Origin: Brucella daejeonensis
Lineage (GTDB): Bacteria > Pseudomonadota > Alphaproteobacteria > Rhizobiales > Rhizobiaceae
Direction of reading: 5' to 3'
Assembly (NCBI RefSeq): GCF_014199265.1
Contig: NZ_JACIJG010000001.1
Span: 372,001-436,000, forward strand
DNA: 64,000 nucleotides
The translations under genes and the position numbers were made by a program. The stretch's first letter is position 1, and each line of letters begins with the position of its first letter. The notes under the pieces are model-generated. The model was not told the DNA's origin. It made no database searches and saw only the letters and a program-made list of their open reading frames with translations. This document shows positions 39,401 through 48,195 of this stretch, one piece after another.

Positions 39401-39859
39401 ATGACCAAAGATCATGCTGTCGATATCGCGCTTCTTCATTTGCGGGATGCCCATGAATTCGCGCCGCTTCTCGCCAGCTATGCACAGGCGCTGAAGCGCG
39501 GTGCGCCGCGCCGTCCCGACGAATTCTATGCGGAGCATCTGTTGCAGGATCGCGCCGCCGAAACGCTGGGGGCCCGGGTCGACGGAAATCTGGTCGGTTT
39601 CGTGATCTTCTACGATCTGCCGGAACCGGTGACGGGCCTGCGCGCCGGGCAGGTCGACCATATCTACGTTCATCACGACCATCGCGGCAAAGGCATAGCC
39701 AAGGCGCTGATCGATGTGCTGGCGGACAAGGCCGAAGAGCGGAGCTGGTCGAAGCTTGTGCTCAACGCGCCGCGCGTGCCGGAAGATGGCCGCAAGCTCT
39801 ATGAACAGATCGCCACGGCCGCCGATTGGTCGAGCTATGTGATTCGATTCGGCGCATAG
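39401..39859 (+). CDS. GNAT family N-acetyltransferase
   Basis: A 152-residue acyl-CoA-dependent acetyltransferase. The acetyl-CoA-binding motif A appears as VDHIYVHHDHRGKGIAKALID at about 85-105, with the R/Q-x-x-G-x-G/A loop as HRGKGIA. The substrate is unknown. The ATG at 39401 begins the domain. The frame is open upstream to 39299, but that part is not protein-like. Confidence 0.83.
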   Translation: MTKDHAVDIALLHLRDAHEFAPLLASYAQALKRGAPRRPDEFYAEHLLQDRAAETLGARVDGNLVGFVIFYDLPEPVTGLRAGQVDHIYVHHDHRGKGIAKALIDVLADKAEERSWSKLVLNAPRVPEDGRKLYEQIATAADWSSYVIRFGA

Positions 39860-40229
39860 TCGATTTTCTGAAAGTGGATGAAATTACACATGTTTTTGCC
39901 GGTTGCGATCTTCAATCGTTTGAATGCCGCAATCACGGCAATGTGTCGTCCAGGTGCGACCAATTGTTAGTCTTTTCGTGAAAAAGCTTCTTTGACGTGA
40001 TGGTGAAAGAGCAGTAGAAAGCGGCACATAGGGCCGTATGCCACGGTCCAGCCACATTTTCTTGAGTCGTGCCCGGGCGGGGATCGAAACTTCTGTTTTC
40101 CTCATGCTTGGGGGCGGCATCGAACAAGGGTTCGGGAGAACCCTCTGCCCGGTCGCTTCGCTGATTTTCGTCGGCGGGGTGTTGGCCGGGGAAACGTCAG
40201 GGAAGCCCCACGAGAGGCAAACGAGAGCC
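39860..40229. other. Intergenic region upstream of sdhCDAB
   Basis: A 370-base region with no credible gene. An open frame running into sdhC from 40038 lacks a ribosome site. It contains the candidate sdh promoter (39992-40020), which would leave a leader of about 200 bases. The leader has no riboswitch fold that I recognise. Confidence 0.6.
39992..40020 (+). promoter_or_regulatory. Candidate sdhCDAB promoter
   Basis: TTGACG (39992-39997) and TAGAAA (40015-40020) are separated by 17 bases. The -35 box is near consensus and the -10 box is moderate. Confidence 0.4.
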
Positions 40230-40628
40230 ATGACACAACCGATCGCAACGCGTCAGCGTCCTTTGTCGCCGCATCTGTCCATCTACAAGCCGGTCATCAC
40301 GATGACGATGTCGATCGTGCATCGCATTACGGGCGGTGCACTTTATCTCGGCACCCTGCTGCTTGCGGCCTGGCTGATCTCGGCTGCGGTGGGCGAAGAG
40401 TGCTTCAACGCCGTCAACGCCGTTTTCGGTTCGTGGATCGGCCGCCTGGTCCTGTTCGGCTATACCTGGGCGCTGCTGCACCATCTGGCCGGCGGTGTTC
40501 GCCATTTCATCTGGGATACCGGCGCCGGTCTTGAAAAGCACACCGCTTCAAGGATCGCCTGGGCTTCGGTGGTCTTTTCCGTGATTGCCACGATCCTCGT
40601 CTGGATCGTCGCCTATTCGGTGCGCTAG
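40230..40628 (+). CDS. sdhC: Succinate dehydrogenase cytochrome b556 subunit
   Basis: Membrane anchor that binds haem and ubiquinone in complex II. The 132 residues have three membrane helices. RPLSPHLSIYK is the family N-terminus, SIVHRITGG a quinone-site segment, and LLHHLAGGVRHFIWD holds the haem-ligand histidine. The start at 40230 places the conserved RPLSPHL early. sdhD follows 13 bases later. Confidence 0.95.
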   Translation: MTQPIATRQRPLSPHLSIYKPVITMTMSIVHRITGGALYLGTLLLAAWLISAAVGEECFNAVNAVFGSWIGRLVLFGYTWALLHHLAGGVRHFIWDTGAGLEKHTASRIAWASVVFSVIATILVWIVAYSVR

Positions 40629-40641
40629 GAGGAACCGGTTC

Positions 40642-41037
40642 ATGAACGGCATGAATAAGGATATGCGGACCCCGCTTGGCAAGGTTCGCGGTCTTGGCTC
40701 CGCCAAGGAAGGCACTGGCCATTTCTGGTATCAGCGCGTGACGGCCGTGGCCCTGGTGCCGCTGGTCCTGTTTTTCATCGGTCTGGTGATTTCGCTCAAT
40801 GGCGCAAGCTTCGCGGAAGTCCGGGCCGCTCTTTCGCATCCCCTGACCGCCATCGTCATGGCGCTGTTCGTTCTGACCGGCGTCTATCACATGCGTCTGG
40901 GTATGCAGGTCATTATCGAAGACTATGTGCATGGCGAAGGCATGAAGATCGTGCTGGTGATGTTGAACACCTTCTTTGCGGCGGTGGTCGGCTTTGCCTG
41001 CCTTTTCGCGATCCTCAAGCTGAGCTTCGGAGGTTGA
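40642..41037 (+). CDS. sdhD: Succinate dehydrogenase hydrophobic membrane anchor
   Basis: Second anchor of complex II, 131 residues with three helices. [20 protein letters not shown] is the alphaproteobacterial SdhD start. [17 protein letters not shown] contains the haem-side histidine and conserved Asp-Tyr. A strong AGGAGG ribosome site lies just before the start. sdhA follows after seven bases. Confidence 0.95.
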   Translation: MNGMNKDMRTPLGKVRGLGSAKEGTGHFWYQRVTAVALVPLVLFFIGLVISLNGASFAEVRAALSHPLTAIVMALFVLTGVYHMRLGMQVIIEDYVHGEGMKIVLVMLNTFFAAVVGFACLFAILKLSFGG

Positions 41038-41044
41038 TAGCCCG

Positions 41045-42886
41045 ATGGCTAGTGCAGTAAACAAAACGGCGTCCACGGCGGCGAGCAAGTACACCTACAT
41101 CGATCACAAGTTCGACGTGGTGGTGGTCGGAGCCGGCGGCGCGGGCCTTCGTGCCACGCTCGGCATGGCCGAGCAGGGTCTCAAGACGGCCTGTATCACC
41201 AAGGTTTTCCCCACCCGTTCCCATACGGTCGCGGCACAGGGCGGCATTGCCGCATCGCTGCGCAATATGGGGCCGGATCATTGGCAGTGGCATATGTTCG
41301 ATACCGTCAAGGGATCGGACTGGCTGGGCGATACCGACGCGATGGAATATCTGGCGCGTGAAGCGCCGGCCGCCGTCTACGAGCTTGAGCATTATGGCGT
41401 GCCGTTCTCGCGCACCGAAGAGGGCAAGATCTATCAGCGTCCCTTCGGCGGTCACATGCAGAATTTCGGCGACGGCCCGGCTGTGCAGCGCACCTGTGCC
41501 GCTGCCGACCGTACCGGTCACGCGATCCTGCACACGCTTTACGGCCAGTCGCTCAGGAACAACGCGCAGTTCTTCATCGAATATTTCGCGCTCGACCTGA
41601 TCATGACCGACGGTGTGTGCACCGGCGTCGTGGCGTGGAACCTGGATGACGGCACGATCCATCGCTTCTCCGCCAAGATGGTGGTTCTGGCGACGGGCGG
41701 TTATGGCCGCGCCTTTTTCTCCGCAACCTCGGCCCATACCTGCACCGGCGACGGCGGCGGCATGGTGGCGCGCGCCGGTCTGCCGCTTCAGGACATGGAA
41801 TTCGTGCAGTTCCATCCGACCGGAATTTACGGCGCTGGCTGCCTCATCACCGAGGGCGCGCGCGGCGAAGGCGGTTACCTGGTCAATTCCGAAGGCGAGC
41901 GCTTCATGGAGCGTTATGCACCATCGGCCAAGGACCTTGCCTCGCGTGACGTCGTCTCGCGCTGCATGACCATGGAAATCCGCGCCGGTCGCGGCGTGGG
42001 CAAGAACAAGGATCACATCTTCCTGCATCTCGACCATCTCGATCCGGCGGTGCTGCAAGAACGCCTGCCGGGTATTTCCGAATCGGCCAAGATTTTCGCG
42101 GGCGTCGATGTGACCAAGGAACCGATCCCGGTCATCCCGACGGTTCACTACAATATGGGCGGCATCCCGACCAATTACTGGGGCGAAGTGCTGAACCCGA
42201 CGCCGGAAGATCCCGACCGCGTCCAGCCCGGCCTGATGGCCGTTGGCGAAGCCGGTTGCGCTTCGGTGCACGGTGCGAACCGTCTCGGCTCCAATTCTCT
42301 GATCGATCTGGTGGTGTTTGGCCGCGCGGCTGCAATCCGCGCCGGTCAGGTCATCGATCGCGATGCGAAAATCCCGGACATCAACGAAGTTGCCTGCGAA
42401 AAGATCATGGATCGCTTCGACCGCCTGCGCCATGCCAACGGCTCGACGCCGACGGCCAGCTTGCGCGAAAAGATGCAGCGCACGATGCAGGAAGACGCTG
42501 CTGTGTTCCGCACGTCGGAATCGCTCCAGCAGGGTTGCGAGCGCATGGAAAAGATCTGGCACGAACTGCCGGACATCAAGGTCACCGACCGCTCCATGAT
42601 CTGGAACTCCGATCTCGTTGAGACGCTGGAGCTGGAAAACCTCATGGCCAACGCGATCACCACGGTGGTGTCGGCGGAGGCTCGTCACGAAAGCCGTGGC
42701 GCCCATGCGCGTGAGGATTTCCCTGACCGCAACGATGCCGAATGGCGCAAGCACACCCTGTCCTGGCTGTCGCCGGACGGCAAGGTGAAGCTTGGCTATC
42801 GCGCCGTTCACCTCGATCCGTTGACCACGGAAGAGGAAGGCGGCATCAGCCTCGCCAAGATTGCGCCCAAGAAGCGCGTTTACTGA
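41045..42886 (+). CDS. sdhA: Succinate dehydrogenase flavoprotein subunit
   Basis: Catalytic subunit with covalently bound FAD that oxidises succinate to fumarate. The 613 residues show the FAD-binding [15 protein letters not shown] near 24-38. The flavinylated histidine lies in [11 protein letters not shown] near 58-68. Active-site arginine regions are [21 protein letters not shown] and [14 protein letters not shown]. Length and start are normal. Confidence 0.97.
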   Translation: MASAVNKTASTAASKYTYIDHKFDVVVVGAGGAGLRATLGMAEQGLKTACITKVFPTRSHTVAAQGGIAASLRNMGPDHWQWHMFDTVKGSDWLGDTDAMEYLAREAPAAVYELEHYGVPFSRTEEGKIYQRPFGGHMQNFGDGPAVQRTCAAADRTGHAILHTLYGQSLRNNAQFFIEYFALDLIMTDGVCTGVVAWNLDDGTIHRFSAKMVVLATGGYGRAFFSATSAHTCTGDGGGMVARAGLPLQDMEFVQFHPTGIYGAGCLITEGARGEGGYLVNSEGERFMERYAPSAKDLASRDVVSRCMTMEIRAGRGVGKNKDHIFLHLDHLDPAVLQERLPGISESAKIFAGVDVTKEPIPVIPTVHYNMGGIPTNYWGEVLNPTPEDPDRVQPGLMAVGEAGCASVHGANRLGSNSLIDLVVFGRAAAIRAGQVIDRDAKIPDINEVACEKIMDRFDRLRHANGSTPTASLREKMQRTMQEDAAVFRTSESLQQGCERMEKIWHELPDIKVTDRSMIWNSDLVETLELENLMANAITTVVSAEARHESRGAHAREDFPDRNDAEWRKHTLSWLSPDGKVKLGYRAVHLDPLTTEEEGGISLAKIAPKKRVY

Positions 42887-42901
42887 TTAGGGGAAAGAGC
42901 A

Positions 42902-43681
42902 ATGGTTGAACTCGCACTTCCCAAGAATTCCCGCGTCCAGGAAGGCAAGACCTGGCCGCGTCCTGATGGCGCCAGCCATGTCACGGAATTCCGTATCTAT
43001 CGCTGGTCGCCGGATGACGACGCCAATCCGAGCATCGACACCTATTATGTCGATCGCGACGATTGCGGCCCGATGGTTCTGGATGGTCTGCTCTATATCA
43101 AGAACAAGATCGACCCGACGCTGACGCTGCGCCGCTCGTGCCGCGAAGGCATTTGCGGTTCGTGCGCCATGAATATCGATGGCGCCAACACGCTGGCCTG
43201 CACCAAGGGCATGGACGACATCAAGGGCGCCATCAAGGTCTATCCGTTGCCGCATATGCCGGTGGTGAAGGACCTTGTGCCGGACCTCAACAATTTCTAC
43301 GCCCAGCACCGTTCCATCGAGCCATGGCTCAAGACGGTTTCGCCGGAGCCGCAGAAGGAATGGCTGCAAAGCCATGAGGATCGCCAGAAGCTCGACGGTC
43401 TTTACGAATGCATCCTGTGCGCCTGCTGCTCGACCTCGTGCCCGAGCTACTGGTGGAACGGCGATCGTTATCTCGGCCCCGCCGTGCTGCTTCAGGCCTA
43501 TCGCTGGCTGATCGACTCCAGAGACGAAGCCAAGGGCGAACGTCTCGACAATCTTGAAGATCCGTTCCGGCTTTATCGTTGCCACACCATCATGAACTGC
43601 GCGCAGACCTGCCCGAAGGGATTGAATCCGGCCAAGGCGATTGCCGAAATCAAGAAAATGATGGTCGAGCGCCGCGTGTAG
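42902..43681 (+). CDS. sdhB: Succinate dehydrogenase iron-sulfur subunit
   Basis: Electron-transfer subunit with [2Fe-2S], [4Fe-4S] and [3Fe-4S] clusters. The 259 residues carry [13 protein letters not shown] near 79-91, [17 protein letters not shown] near 172-188 and [17 protein letters not shown] near 229-245. A near-identical copy of the last ten codons and flanking bases occurs again 139 bases downstream. Confidence 0.97.
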   Translation: MVELALPKNSRVQEGKTWPRPDGASHVTEFRIYRWSPDDDANPSIDTYYVDRDDCGPMVLDGLLYIKNKIDPTLTLRRSCREGICGSCAMNIDGANTLACTKGMDDIKGAIKVYPLPHMPVVKDLVPDLNNFYAQHRSIEPWLKTVSPEPQKEWLQSHEDRQKLDGLYECILCACCSTSCPSYWWNGDRYLGPAVLLQAYRWLIDSRDEAKGERLDNLEDPFRLYRCHTIMNCAQTCPKGLNPAKAIAEIKKMMVERRV

Positions 43682-43727
43682 TCGCGGCAATCGCCTCTTT
43701 TTTTATGATCCCTGTCGCGCCGGGGCG

Positions 43728-43780
43728 CTCCACGCCTCTTGTTTATTTCCCTGTCGGCCTGCGGCCTCCACGCCTCTTGT
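43728..43780. repeat. Short direct repeats downstream of sdhB
   Basis: CTCCACGCCTCTTGT occurs at 43728-43742 and again at 43766-43780. Each copy is preceded by CCCTGTCG and a GC-rich stretch, forming an imperfect tandem unit of about 38 bases. The repeats lie between the real and duplicated sdhB tails. The surrounding region 43682-43983 has no gene. Confidence 0.8.
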
Positions 43781-43781
43781 A

Positions 43782-43831
43782 GCCGAAATCAAGAAGATGA
43801 TGGTCGAACGCCGCGTGTAGTCGCGGCAATC
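43782..43831 (+). pseudogene. Duplicated 3' end of sdhB
   Basis: Fifty bases match the sdhB end and its flank (43643-43692) with two differences. They would encode [12 protein letters not shown] followed by TAG. Both substitutions are synonymous. The rest of the gene is missing, so this is a remnant of a local duplication, presumably by unequal recombination or insertion of the intervening repeat unit. Confidence 0.9.
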
Positions 43832-43850
43832 ACTGTCCGCCCGGATTTGT

Positions 43851-43880
43851 AAAGGGGAAGGCTTTGACTTTCCCCTTTTT
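43851..43880 (+). terminator. Terminator of the sdh operon
   Basis: AAAGGGGAAG pairs with CTTTCCCCTTT (one bulge) around a seven-base loop, ending in a T-run. It lies after the duplicated sdhB tail, 170 bases from the true stop. Confidence 0.75.
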
Positions 43881-43983
43881 CGTTACGTTTGACTACAACC
43901 ACCATGCTTGGCCATGTGGGCTTGACCTTTGCCCTCATGCCGATATTTCATTGGATAATGACTAGCGTAAAGGTGGTGCTTTC

Positions 43984-44355
43984 ATGCTCGATCATATCGG
44001 TTTCAACATTTCCAGCATGCCCAGATCGCGTGCCTTTTATGATGCTGCGCTGGCTCCTCTTGGCATCTCGCGGGCCATGGAATTCGGTGATTGGGTCGGC
44101 TATGGGCGTAACGGAAAGCCGGAATTCTGGATCGGCAAGCAGAAGGGCGCGAAGCTCGACGGTGTCCTGCACGTCGCTTTTTCGGCCGGAACGCGTTCCG
44201 AGGTCCACCGCTTCTACGATGCCGCCCTTGCCGCAGGCGGTGCGGATAATGGCAAGCCGGGCCTGCGCGCCGATTACCATCCCGATTATTACGCAGCCTT
44301 CGTTATCGACCCGGACGGCCACAATATCGAAGCGGTCTGTCATTTGCCGGAATGA
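43984..44355 (+). CDS. VOC family (glyoxalase-fold) protein
   Basis: A 123-residue vicinal-oxygen-chelate protein. It begins MLDHIGFNISSMPRSRAFYD, the usual first beta-alpha-beta unit, and ends with FVIDPDGHNIEAVCH, whose Glu is a typical metal ligand. It could be a dioxygenase, glyoxalase or antibiotic-binding homologue, and the substrate is unknown. The start has AAAGGTGG upstream. Confidence 0.85.
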   Translation: MLDHIGFNISSMPRSRAFYDAALAPLGISRAMEFGDWVGYGRNGKPEFWIGKQKGAKLDGVLHVAFSAGTRSEVHRFYDAALAAGGADNGKPGLRADYHPDYYAAFVIDPDGHNIEAVCHLPE

Positions 44356-44358
44356 GAA

Positions 44359-44382
44359 AGCGGGCTTGCGCCCGCTCATTTT
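44359..44382 (+). terminator. Terminator after the VOC gene
   Basis: AGCGGGC (44359-44365) pairs with GCCCGCT (44370-44376) around a TTGC loop. CATTTTTC follows. Confidence 0.7.
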
Positions 44383-44399
44383 TCATAGTTCGCCTATTT

Positions 44400-44909
44400 C
44401 TACCGTGCCTTGAAGTCGAAGACCAATACGCCGTTTTCTTCGGCAAGAAGCGGCCCGACGAAATCCTTAAACTTCTGATGGGCTGGATCGTAGAATTTCG
44501 GGTCGGTCACCACTGGTGTGCCAACATAGTAGTTCCGGTCGCCTTCGGAGCGAAAGGTGACAATAAAAGCTTCCTGAAAATCGTGATCCACGCCTTCGCC
44601 GCTTATTTGCGAACCGGCCTCGATTCGCTGAATATAGGGCTTTCCGTTTCTCTTTGCCTGATTCTCAAGAGCGAGGAACCGTTCCCGGGCTTCCTTGATT
44701 TGAGCCGGGCTAGTCGTTTCCTTATATTTGAAGAGAACGATGTGCTGGATGGCGCCCGGCTTATAATCCGAAGCGGTAAACGCATGGGTGCCAATAGCTC
44801 TCTGATCATTGTCAAGAGATGTTCTGATGTTTCCTGTTTCAGAATAAGCGAAAGAAGAAGTGAATAATGTCATGGATATAATTGCCGAGTAAATAAGCCT
44901 ATTTTTCAT
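44400..44909 (-). CDS. Exported Dabb (stress-responsive A/B barrel) protein
   Basis: A 169-residue protein with a signal peptide (YSAIISMTLFTSSFAYS, cleavage near 23). A Dabb-type ferredoxin-like domain runs from AIQHIVLFKYKE (about 53-64) to VDHDFQEAFIVTFRSEGDRNYYV and ends KFKDFVGPLL. Members form small dimeric barrels, and some are enzymes. An exported form is unusual. The gene and its upstream 150 bases are clearly more AT-rich than neighbours, which suggests recent acquisition. Confidence 0.78.
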   Translation of the reverse strand: MKNRLIYSAIISMTLFTSSFAYSETGNIRTSLDNDQRAIGTHAFTASDYKPGAIQHIVLFKYKETTSPAQIKEARERFLALENQAKRNGKPYIQRIEAGSQISGEGVDHDFQEAFIVTFRSEGDRNYYVGTPVVTDPKFYDPAHQKFKDFVGPLLAEENGVLVFDFKAR

Positions 44910-45056
44910 TTACAATATCCTGCTAAAAAATAATACAAATATTTCTATAAGAACGCTTTTGTTTTTACAGAAAGTAATTCACTCTATCTTTTTTCTTTAT
45001 TCCTGAAAACTCGCGAAGATAGGGAGTAGAAAACTACTCCCTGAAAATTGTTGGAG

Positions 45057-45494
45057 TTAGGCCAGCCTGGCATCCAGCGTCACTTCAATGGCGCCCAGTG
45101 CTTTCGAAAGCGGGCAGGACTGTTTGGCCTTGTTGGCGAGGGCTTCGAAATCCTCGACCGAGATTCCGGGAATGGCGGCGTTGAGCGTCAGCGCGCTGCG
45201 GCTGATTTCGAAACCGCCGCCCTCCGCGGGACCAATCTTGACGGTGGCTGTCGCTTCGAGCTTTTCCGCCGGCGTCCCGTGCTCGGCCAGAAATGCGGAA
45301 AGCTGCATGGCGAAGCAGCCGGCATGTGCCGCGCCCAGAAGTTCTTCCGGATTGGTGCCCGAACGTCCGCTTTCATCGACAAAACGCCCCTTGAAATCAT
45401 AGGGAAGGTCCTTCAGCGCACCGCTTTGCGTATCGAGGGTGCCCTTGCCTTCCTTCAGCGTGCCTTGCCAGACGGCGGTTGCTTTTCTGTCCAT
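45057..45494 (-). CDS. OsmC family peroxiredoxin
   Basis: Thiol-dependent peroxidase of the OsmC/Ohr fold, 145 residues, reducing organic hydroperoxides. The two catalytic cysteines are C60 (AAHAGCFAMQLS) and C127 (AKQSCPLSKAL). The N-terminal KATAVWQGTLKEGKGTL and NPEELLGAAHAGC place it with OsmC rather than Ohr. Good GAGGAG ribosome site. Confidence 0.92.
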   Translation of the reverse strand: MDRKATAVWQGTLKEGKGTLDTQSGALKDLPYDFKGRFVDESGRSGTNPEELLGAAHAGCFAMQLSAFLAEHGTPAEKLEATATVKIGPAEGGGFEISRSALTLNAAIPGISVEDFEALANKAKQSCPLSKALGAIEVTLDARLA

Positions 45495-45571
45495 GAGACG
45501 CTCTCCTCTCGGTTGGGATTTCGTTTCCGATATAGGGCGCGGAGGGAACGGGTCCAGCGATCAGCCAGAAT

Positions 45572-46816
45572 TCAAATGGACTGTCCTTTCAACAGGCGTG
45601 GCGTATCGCCGGAAAGACCGGCGGCCTGCTTGATGAAGAAGGATTTCAGCGTCGGGACACGGTCGACGAGGCCCAGACCGATATCGCGGATCGAGCGCAC
45701 CGCCGGATTGTCGTTGGAGAAAAGCCTGGTCAGGATATCGGTCGTGACGCCCATCTGCACGATGTCGAAGCGTCGCCACGACTGATAGCGCTCAAGCGCG
45801 GCAAAGGAACCGATGTCGAGACCGAGGCGATCGGTTTCGACCACGACTTCGGCAATCGCCGCCGCATCGCGGAACCCGAGATTGAGGCCCTGGCCTGCAA
45901 TGGGGTGGATGCGGTGGGCGGCATCGCCGACCAGTACGAAGCGCGGCTTCACGAATTCACGCGCAAGTGTCAGCCCGAGCGGGAAGGCCCGGCGCGGGCC
46001 CTCGACATGCAGGGCGCCGAGGCGGTGACCGAAGCGCTGTTCCAGTTCCGCCTCGAAAACGAAATCATCCTCCCGGATGAGGCGTTCGGCGTCTGCGGTG
46101 CGTTCGGTCCAGACGAGCGAACTGCGATTGCCCTTGAGCGGAAGAATGGCAAAAGGACCCGCTGGCAGGAAATGCTCGTCGGCGCGGCCGCCATGCGGGC
46201 GTTCGTGACTGACATTGCAGACGATGCCGGACTGGCCATAGTCCCAGTTGACTGTCTTGATGCCCGCAAGATCGCGCAGGCGCGAGCGCGCGCCGTCCGC
46301 CGCTATCAGCAGGCGCGTTTCAAGCGTGTTGCCATTGGAGAGCGTAACCGTCACGTTCTCGGGCAGGGTGGTGAAACTTTCCACGCTGACCGCTTCCAGA
46401 AAAGCGATGCCAAGCGCATCGGCCTTGTTGTGAAGGGCGGTGTTGAGCACCCGGTTTTCGACCATGTGGGCGAAAGGTTCGCCGGGCTCCACTTCGCCTT
46501 CGAAGGTGAGAAATACCGGGCGTACCGGATCGGATGTACGGGAGTCGGTAATTACCATTTCCGTGATGGGCTGGGCTTCGGGAAGGATTTCCTGCCAGCA
46601 GCCGAGCCGATCGAGCATACGCGAGGCGGCTGCGGCGATGGAGGACGCGCGCGGATCGTTCTTCCACGCCCCGGCCGGGGCGCCGTCGATCACGGTGACG
46701 GAAAGGTGCGGCGCTGCCGATTTGATCGCAACCGCCGTGACCAGCCCCACATAGCCGCCGCCCGCAATCACCACATCGTTACCGCGTGCTGCTTCCTGCT
46801 TGTTTCGGCCAGCCAT
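45572..46816 (-). CDS. UbiH/UbiF family FAD-dependent hydroxylase
   Basis: Flavoprotein monooxygenase of 414 residues, probably hydroxylating the ubiquinone ring. FAD motifs are VVIAGGGYVGLVTAVAI near 16-32, the mid DGARSRLRDLAGI near 155, and LVGDAAHRIHPIAGQGLNLGF near 295-315, the COQ6/UbiH signature. The ATG at 46816 is preferred because AAGGA lies seven bases upstream. The frame can also start at 46822 or 46864. Which ring position it acts on cannot be stated. Confidence 0.88.
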   Translation of the reverse strand: MAGRNKQEAARGNDVVIAGGGYVGLVTAVAIKSAAPHLSVTVIDGAPAGAWKNDPRASSIAAAASRMLDRLGCWQEILPEAQPITEMVITDSRTSDPVRPVFLTFEGEVEPGEPFAHMVENRVLNTALHNKADALGIAFLEAVSVESFTTLPENVTVTLSNGNTLETRLLIAADGARSRLRDLAGIKTVNWDYGQSGIVCNVSHERPHGGRADEHFLPAGPFAILPLKGNRSSLVWTERTADAERLIREDDFVFEAELEQRFGHRLGALHVEGPRRAFPLGLTLAREFVKPRFVLVGDAAHRIHPIAGQGLNLGFRDAAAIAEVVVETDRLGLDIGSFAALERYQSWRRFDIVQMGVTTDILTRLFSNDNPAVRSIRDIGLGLVDRVPTLKSFFIKQAAGLSGDTPRLLKGQSI

Positions 46817-47034
46817 CGTCATTTCCTTTCGAGAATCCATCTCACCAGCGGTGTTTTGGCACATATCGCCGTTCAGGGAACCCTATATTTTGCCGCGGCG
46901 CGAATCCGGCCTCTCTTCGCGAAGCGGGAATTGCCCCGGTGACGGCACTTTTCCCGCGCGGTTCTTGACAGGCTCCGATGCTCCGGCCCAAACATGCACC
47001 CAGGATATATATGGTTGCAGGAGACAGGCTGTCC

Positions 47035-47949
47035 ATGACCGATCAGGAAAAGCCCAGCCGGGAAAAAACGGAAATTCAGACCGGAGCCATGCGCGAGCTC
47101 CTTTCCATTCTCGATCTGGAAACGCTCGAGGTCGATCTTTTCCGCGGCAACAGCCCGCAGGTCGGCTGGCAACGGGTGTTCGGAGGGCAGGTGATCGGAC
47201 AGGCGCTGATCGCGGCGCAGCGCACGGTCGATCCGCAGCGTCACGTCCACTCTCTCCATGCCTATTTCGTGCGGCCCGGCGATCCGGCAATACCCATCAT
47301 CTATGAGGTGGACCGCATTCGTGACGGTTCGAGCTTCACCACGCGACACGTTCTGGCCAAGCAGCACGGCAAGGCGATCTTCTCCCTTTCCGCTTCGTTT
47401 CAGGTTGACGAGGGCGGGCTCGACCATCAGCGCCCTTTGCCGGAAGGACTGCCGCAGCCCGAGCAGCTTGTCGGCGAACGCGAACTCAAGGAACAATATC
47501 TTCATATGGCGCCAGCCAATGTGCGCAAATACTGGGAGCGCGAACGGCCCATCGAAATCAAGCCGGTGTCGCTTACGCATTATTTCTCTCGCGAGAAGCT
47601 TGAGCCGGTCCAGCACGTCTGGGTCAGGGCGACCGGCATCGTCCCCGACGACCGCGCGCTTCAGGCGGCCATCCTTGCCTATCTTTCGGATATGACCCTG
47701 CTCGATACTTCGCTGCATCCCCATGGCCGCACGATTTTCGACCGGGACCTTCAGGTTGCCAGCCTCGATCATGCCATGTGGTTCCATCGTCCGTGCAGGC
47801 TGGACGACTGGCTGCTCTATACGCAGGACACGCCGAGCGCTTCCGGCGCGCGCGGCTTCAATCGAGGTGCGTTCTATACGCGTGACGGCGTCTTGATTGC
47901 ATCGGTAGCCCAGGAAGGATTGATCCGTGTGCACGATAAGCAGAAATGA
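47035..47949 (+). CDS. tesB: Acyl-CoA thioesterase II
   Basis: Double-hotdog thioesterase of 304 residues that hydrolyses medium- and long-chain acyl-CoAs. TesB landmarks are LLSILDLETLEVDLFRG near 22-38, GGQVIGQALIAAQRTV near 49-64, and the catalytic-region segment LDHAMWFHRP near 243. The start is uncertain: ATG 47011 has AGGA five bases away, ATG 47035 has GGAGA ten bases away, and the second fits the family better. It is divergent from the UbiH-type gene. Confidence 0.92.
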   Translation: MTDQEKPSREKTEIQTGAMRELLSILDLETLEVDLFRGNSPQVGWQRVFGGQVIGQALIAAQRTVDPQRHVHSLHAYFVRPGDPAIPIIYEVDRIRDGSSFTTRHVLAKQHGKAIFSLSASFQVDEGGLDHQRPLPEGLPQPEQLVGERELKEQYLHMAPANVRKYWERERPIEIKPVSLTHYFSREKLEPVQHVWVRATGIVPDDRALQAAILAYLSDMTLLDTSLHPHGRTIFDRDLQVASLDHAMWFHRPCRLDDWLLYTQDTPSASGARGFNRGAFYTRDGVLIASVAQEGLIRVHDKQK

Positions 47950-48112
47950 TCATTTATTAATCGCACGCTGTGAATCTGTATAAATTTTAGGCATTTTATG
48001 GCGGTGGCGTCGGGTGCGCATCTGATTGGCGCCGCCCATTGTTTCGGCTAATCCGGTCCGCAGATGCATTGATATCGAAAAAATCGTCGATAATTTACAG
48101 CTTTCCGTCAAT

Positions 48113-48127
48113 TGGCATGAATTTTGT
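48113..48127 (+). promoter_or_regulatory. Possible sigma-54 promoter of amtB
   Basis: TGGCATGAATTTTGT has GG and GT separated by ten bases, matching the -24/-12 layout except for GT instead of GC. It lies about 70 bases before amtB. Ammonium transporters are commonly RpoN/NtrC-controlled, which makes it plausible, but the -12 deviation lowers confidence. Confidence 0.35.
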
Positions 48128-48195
48128 TTCTCTCTGTTTGAACCGGCCTATTCAGCGCAGTCGCGTTTGAAGCCGCCATTCGACGGAGATATTCG

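Noticed and set aside
40038-40229. N-terminal extension of sdhC from an upstream in-frame ATG.
   Set aside because: It would place 64 unrelated residues before the conserved SdhC start. The later ATG at 40230 fits the family.
41015-42811. A 598-codon minus-strand frame opposite sdhA.
   Set aside because: Same antisense artefact. sdhA on the plus strand has every cofactor and active-site motif.
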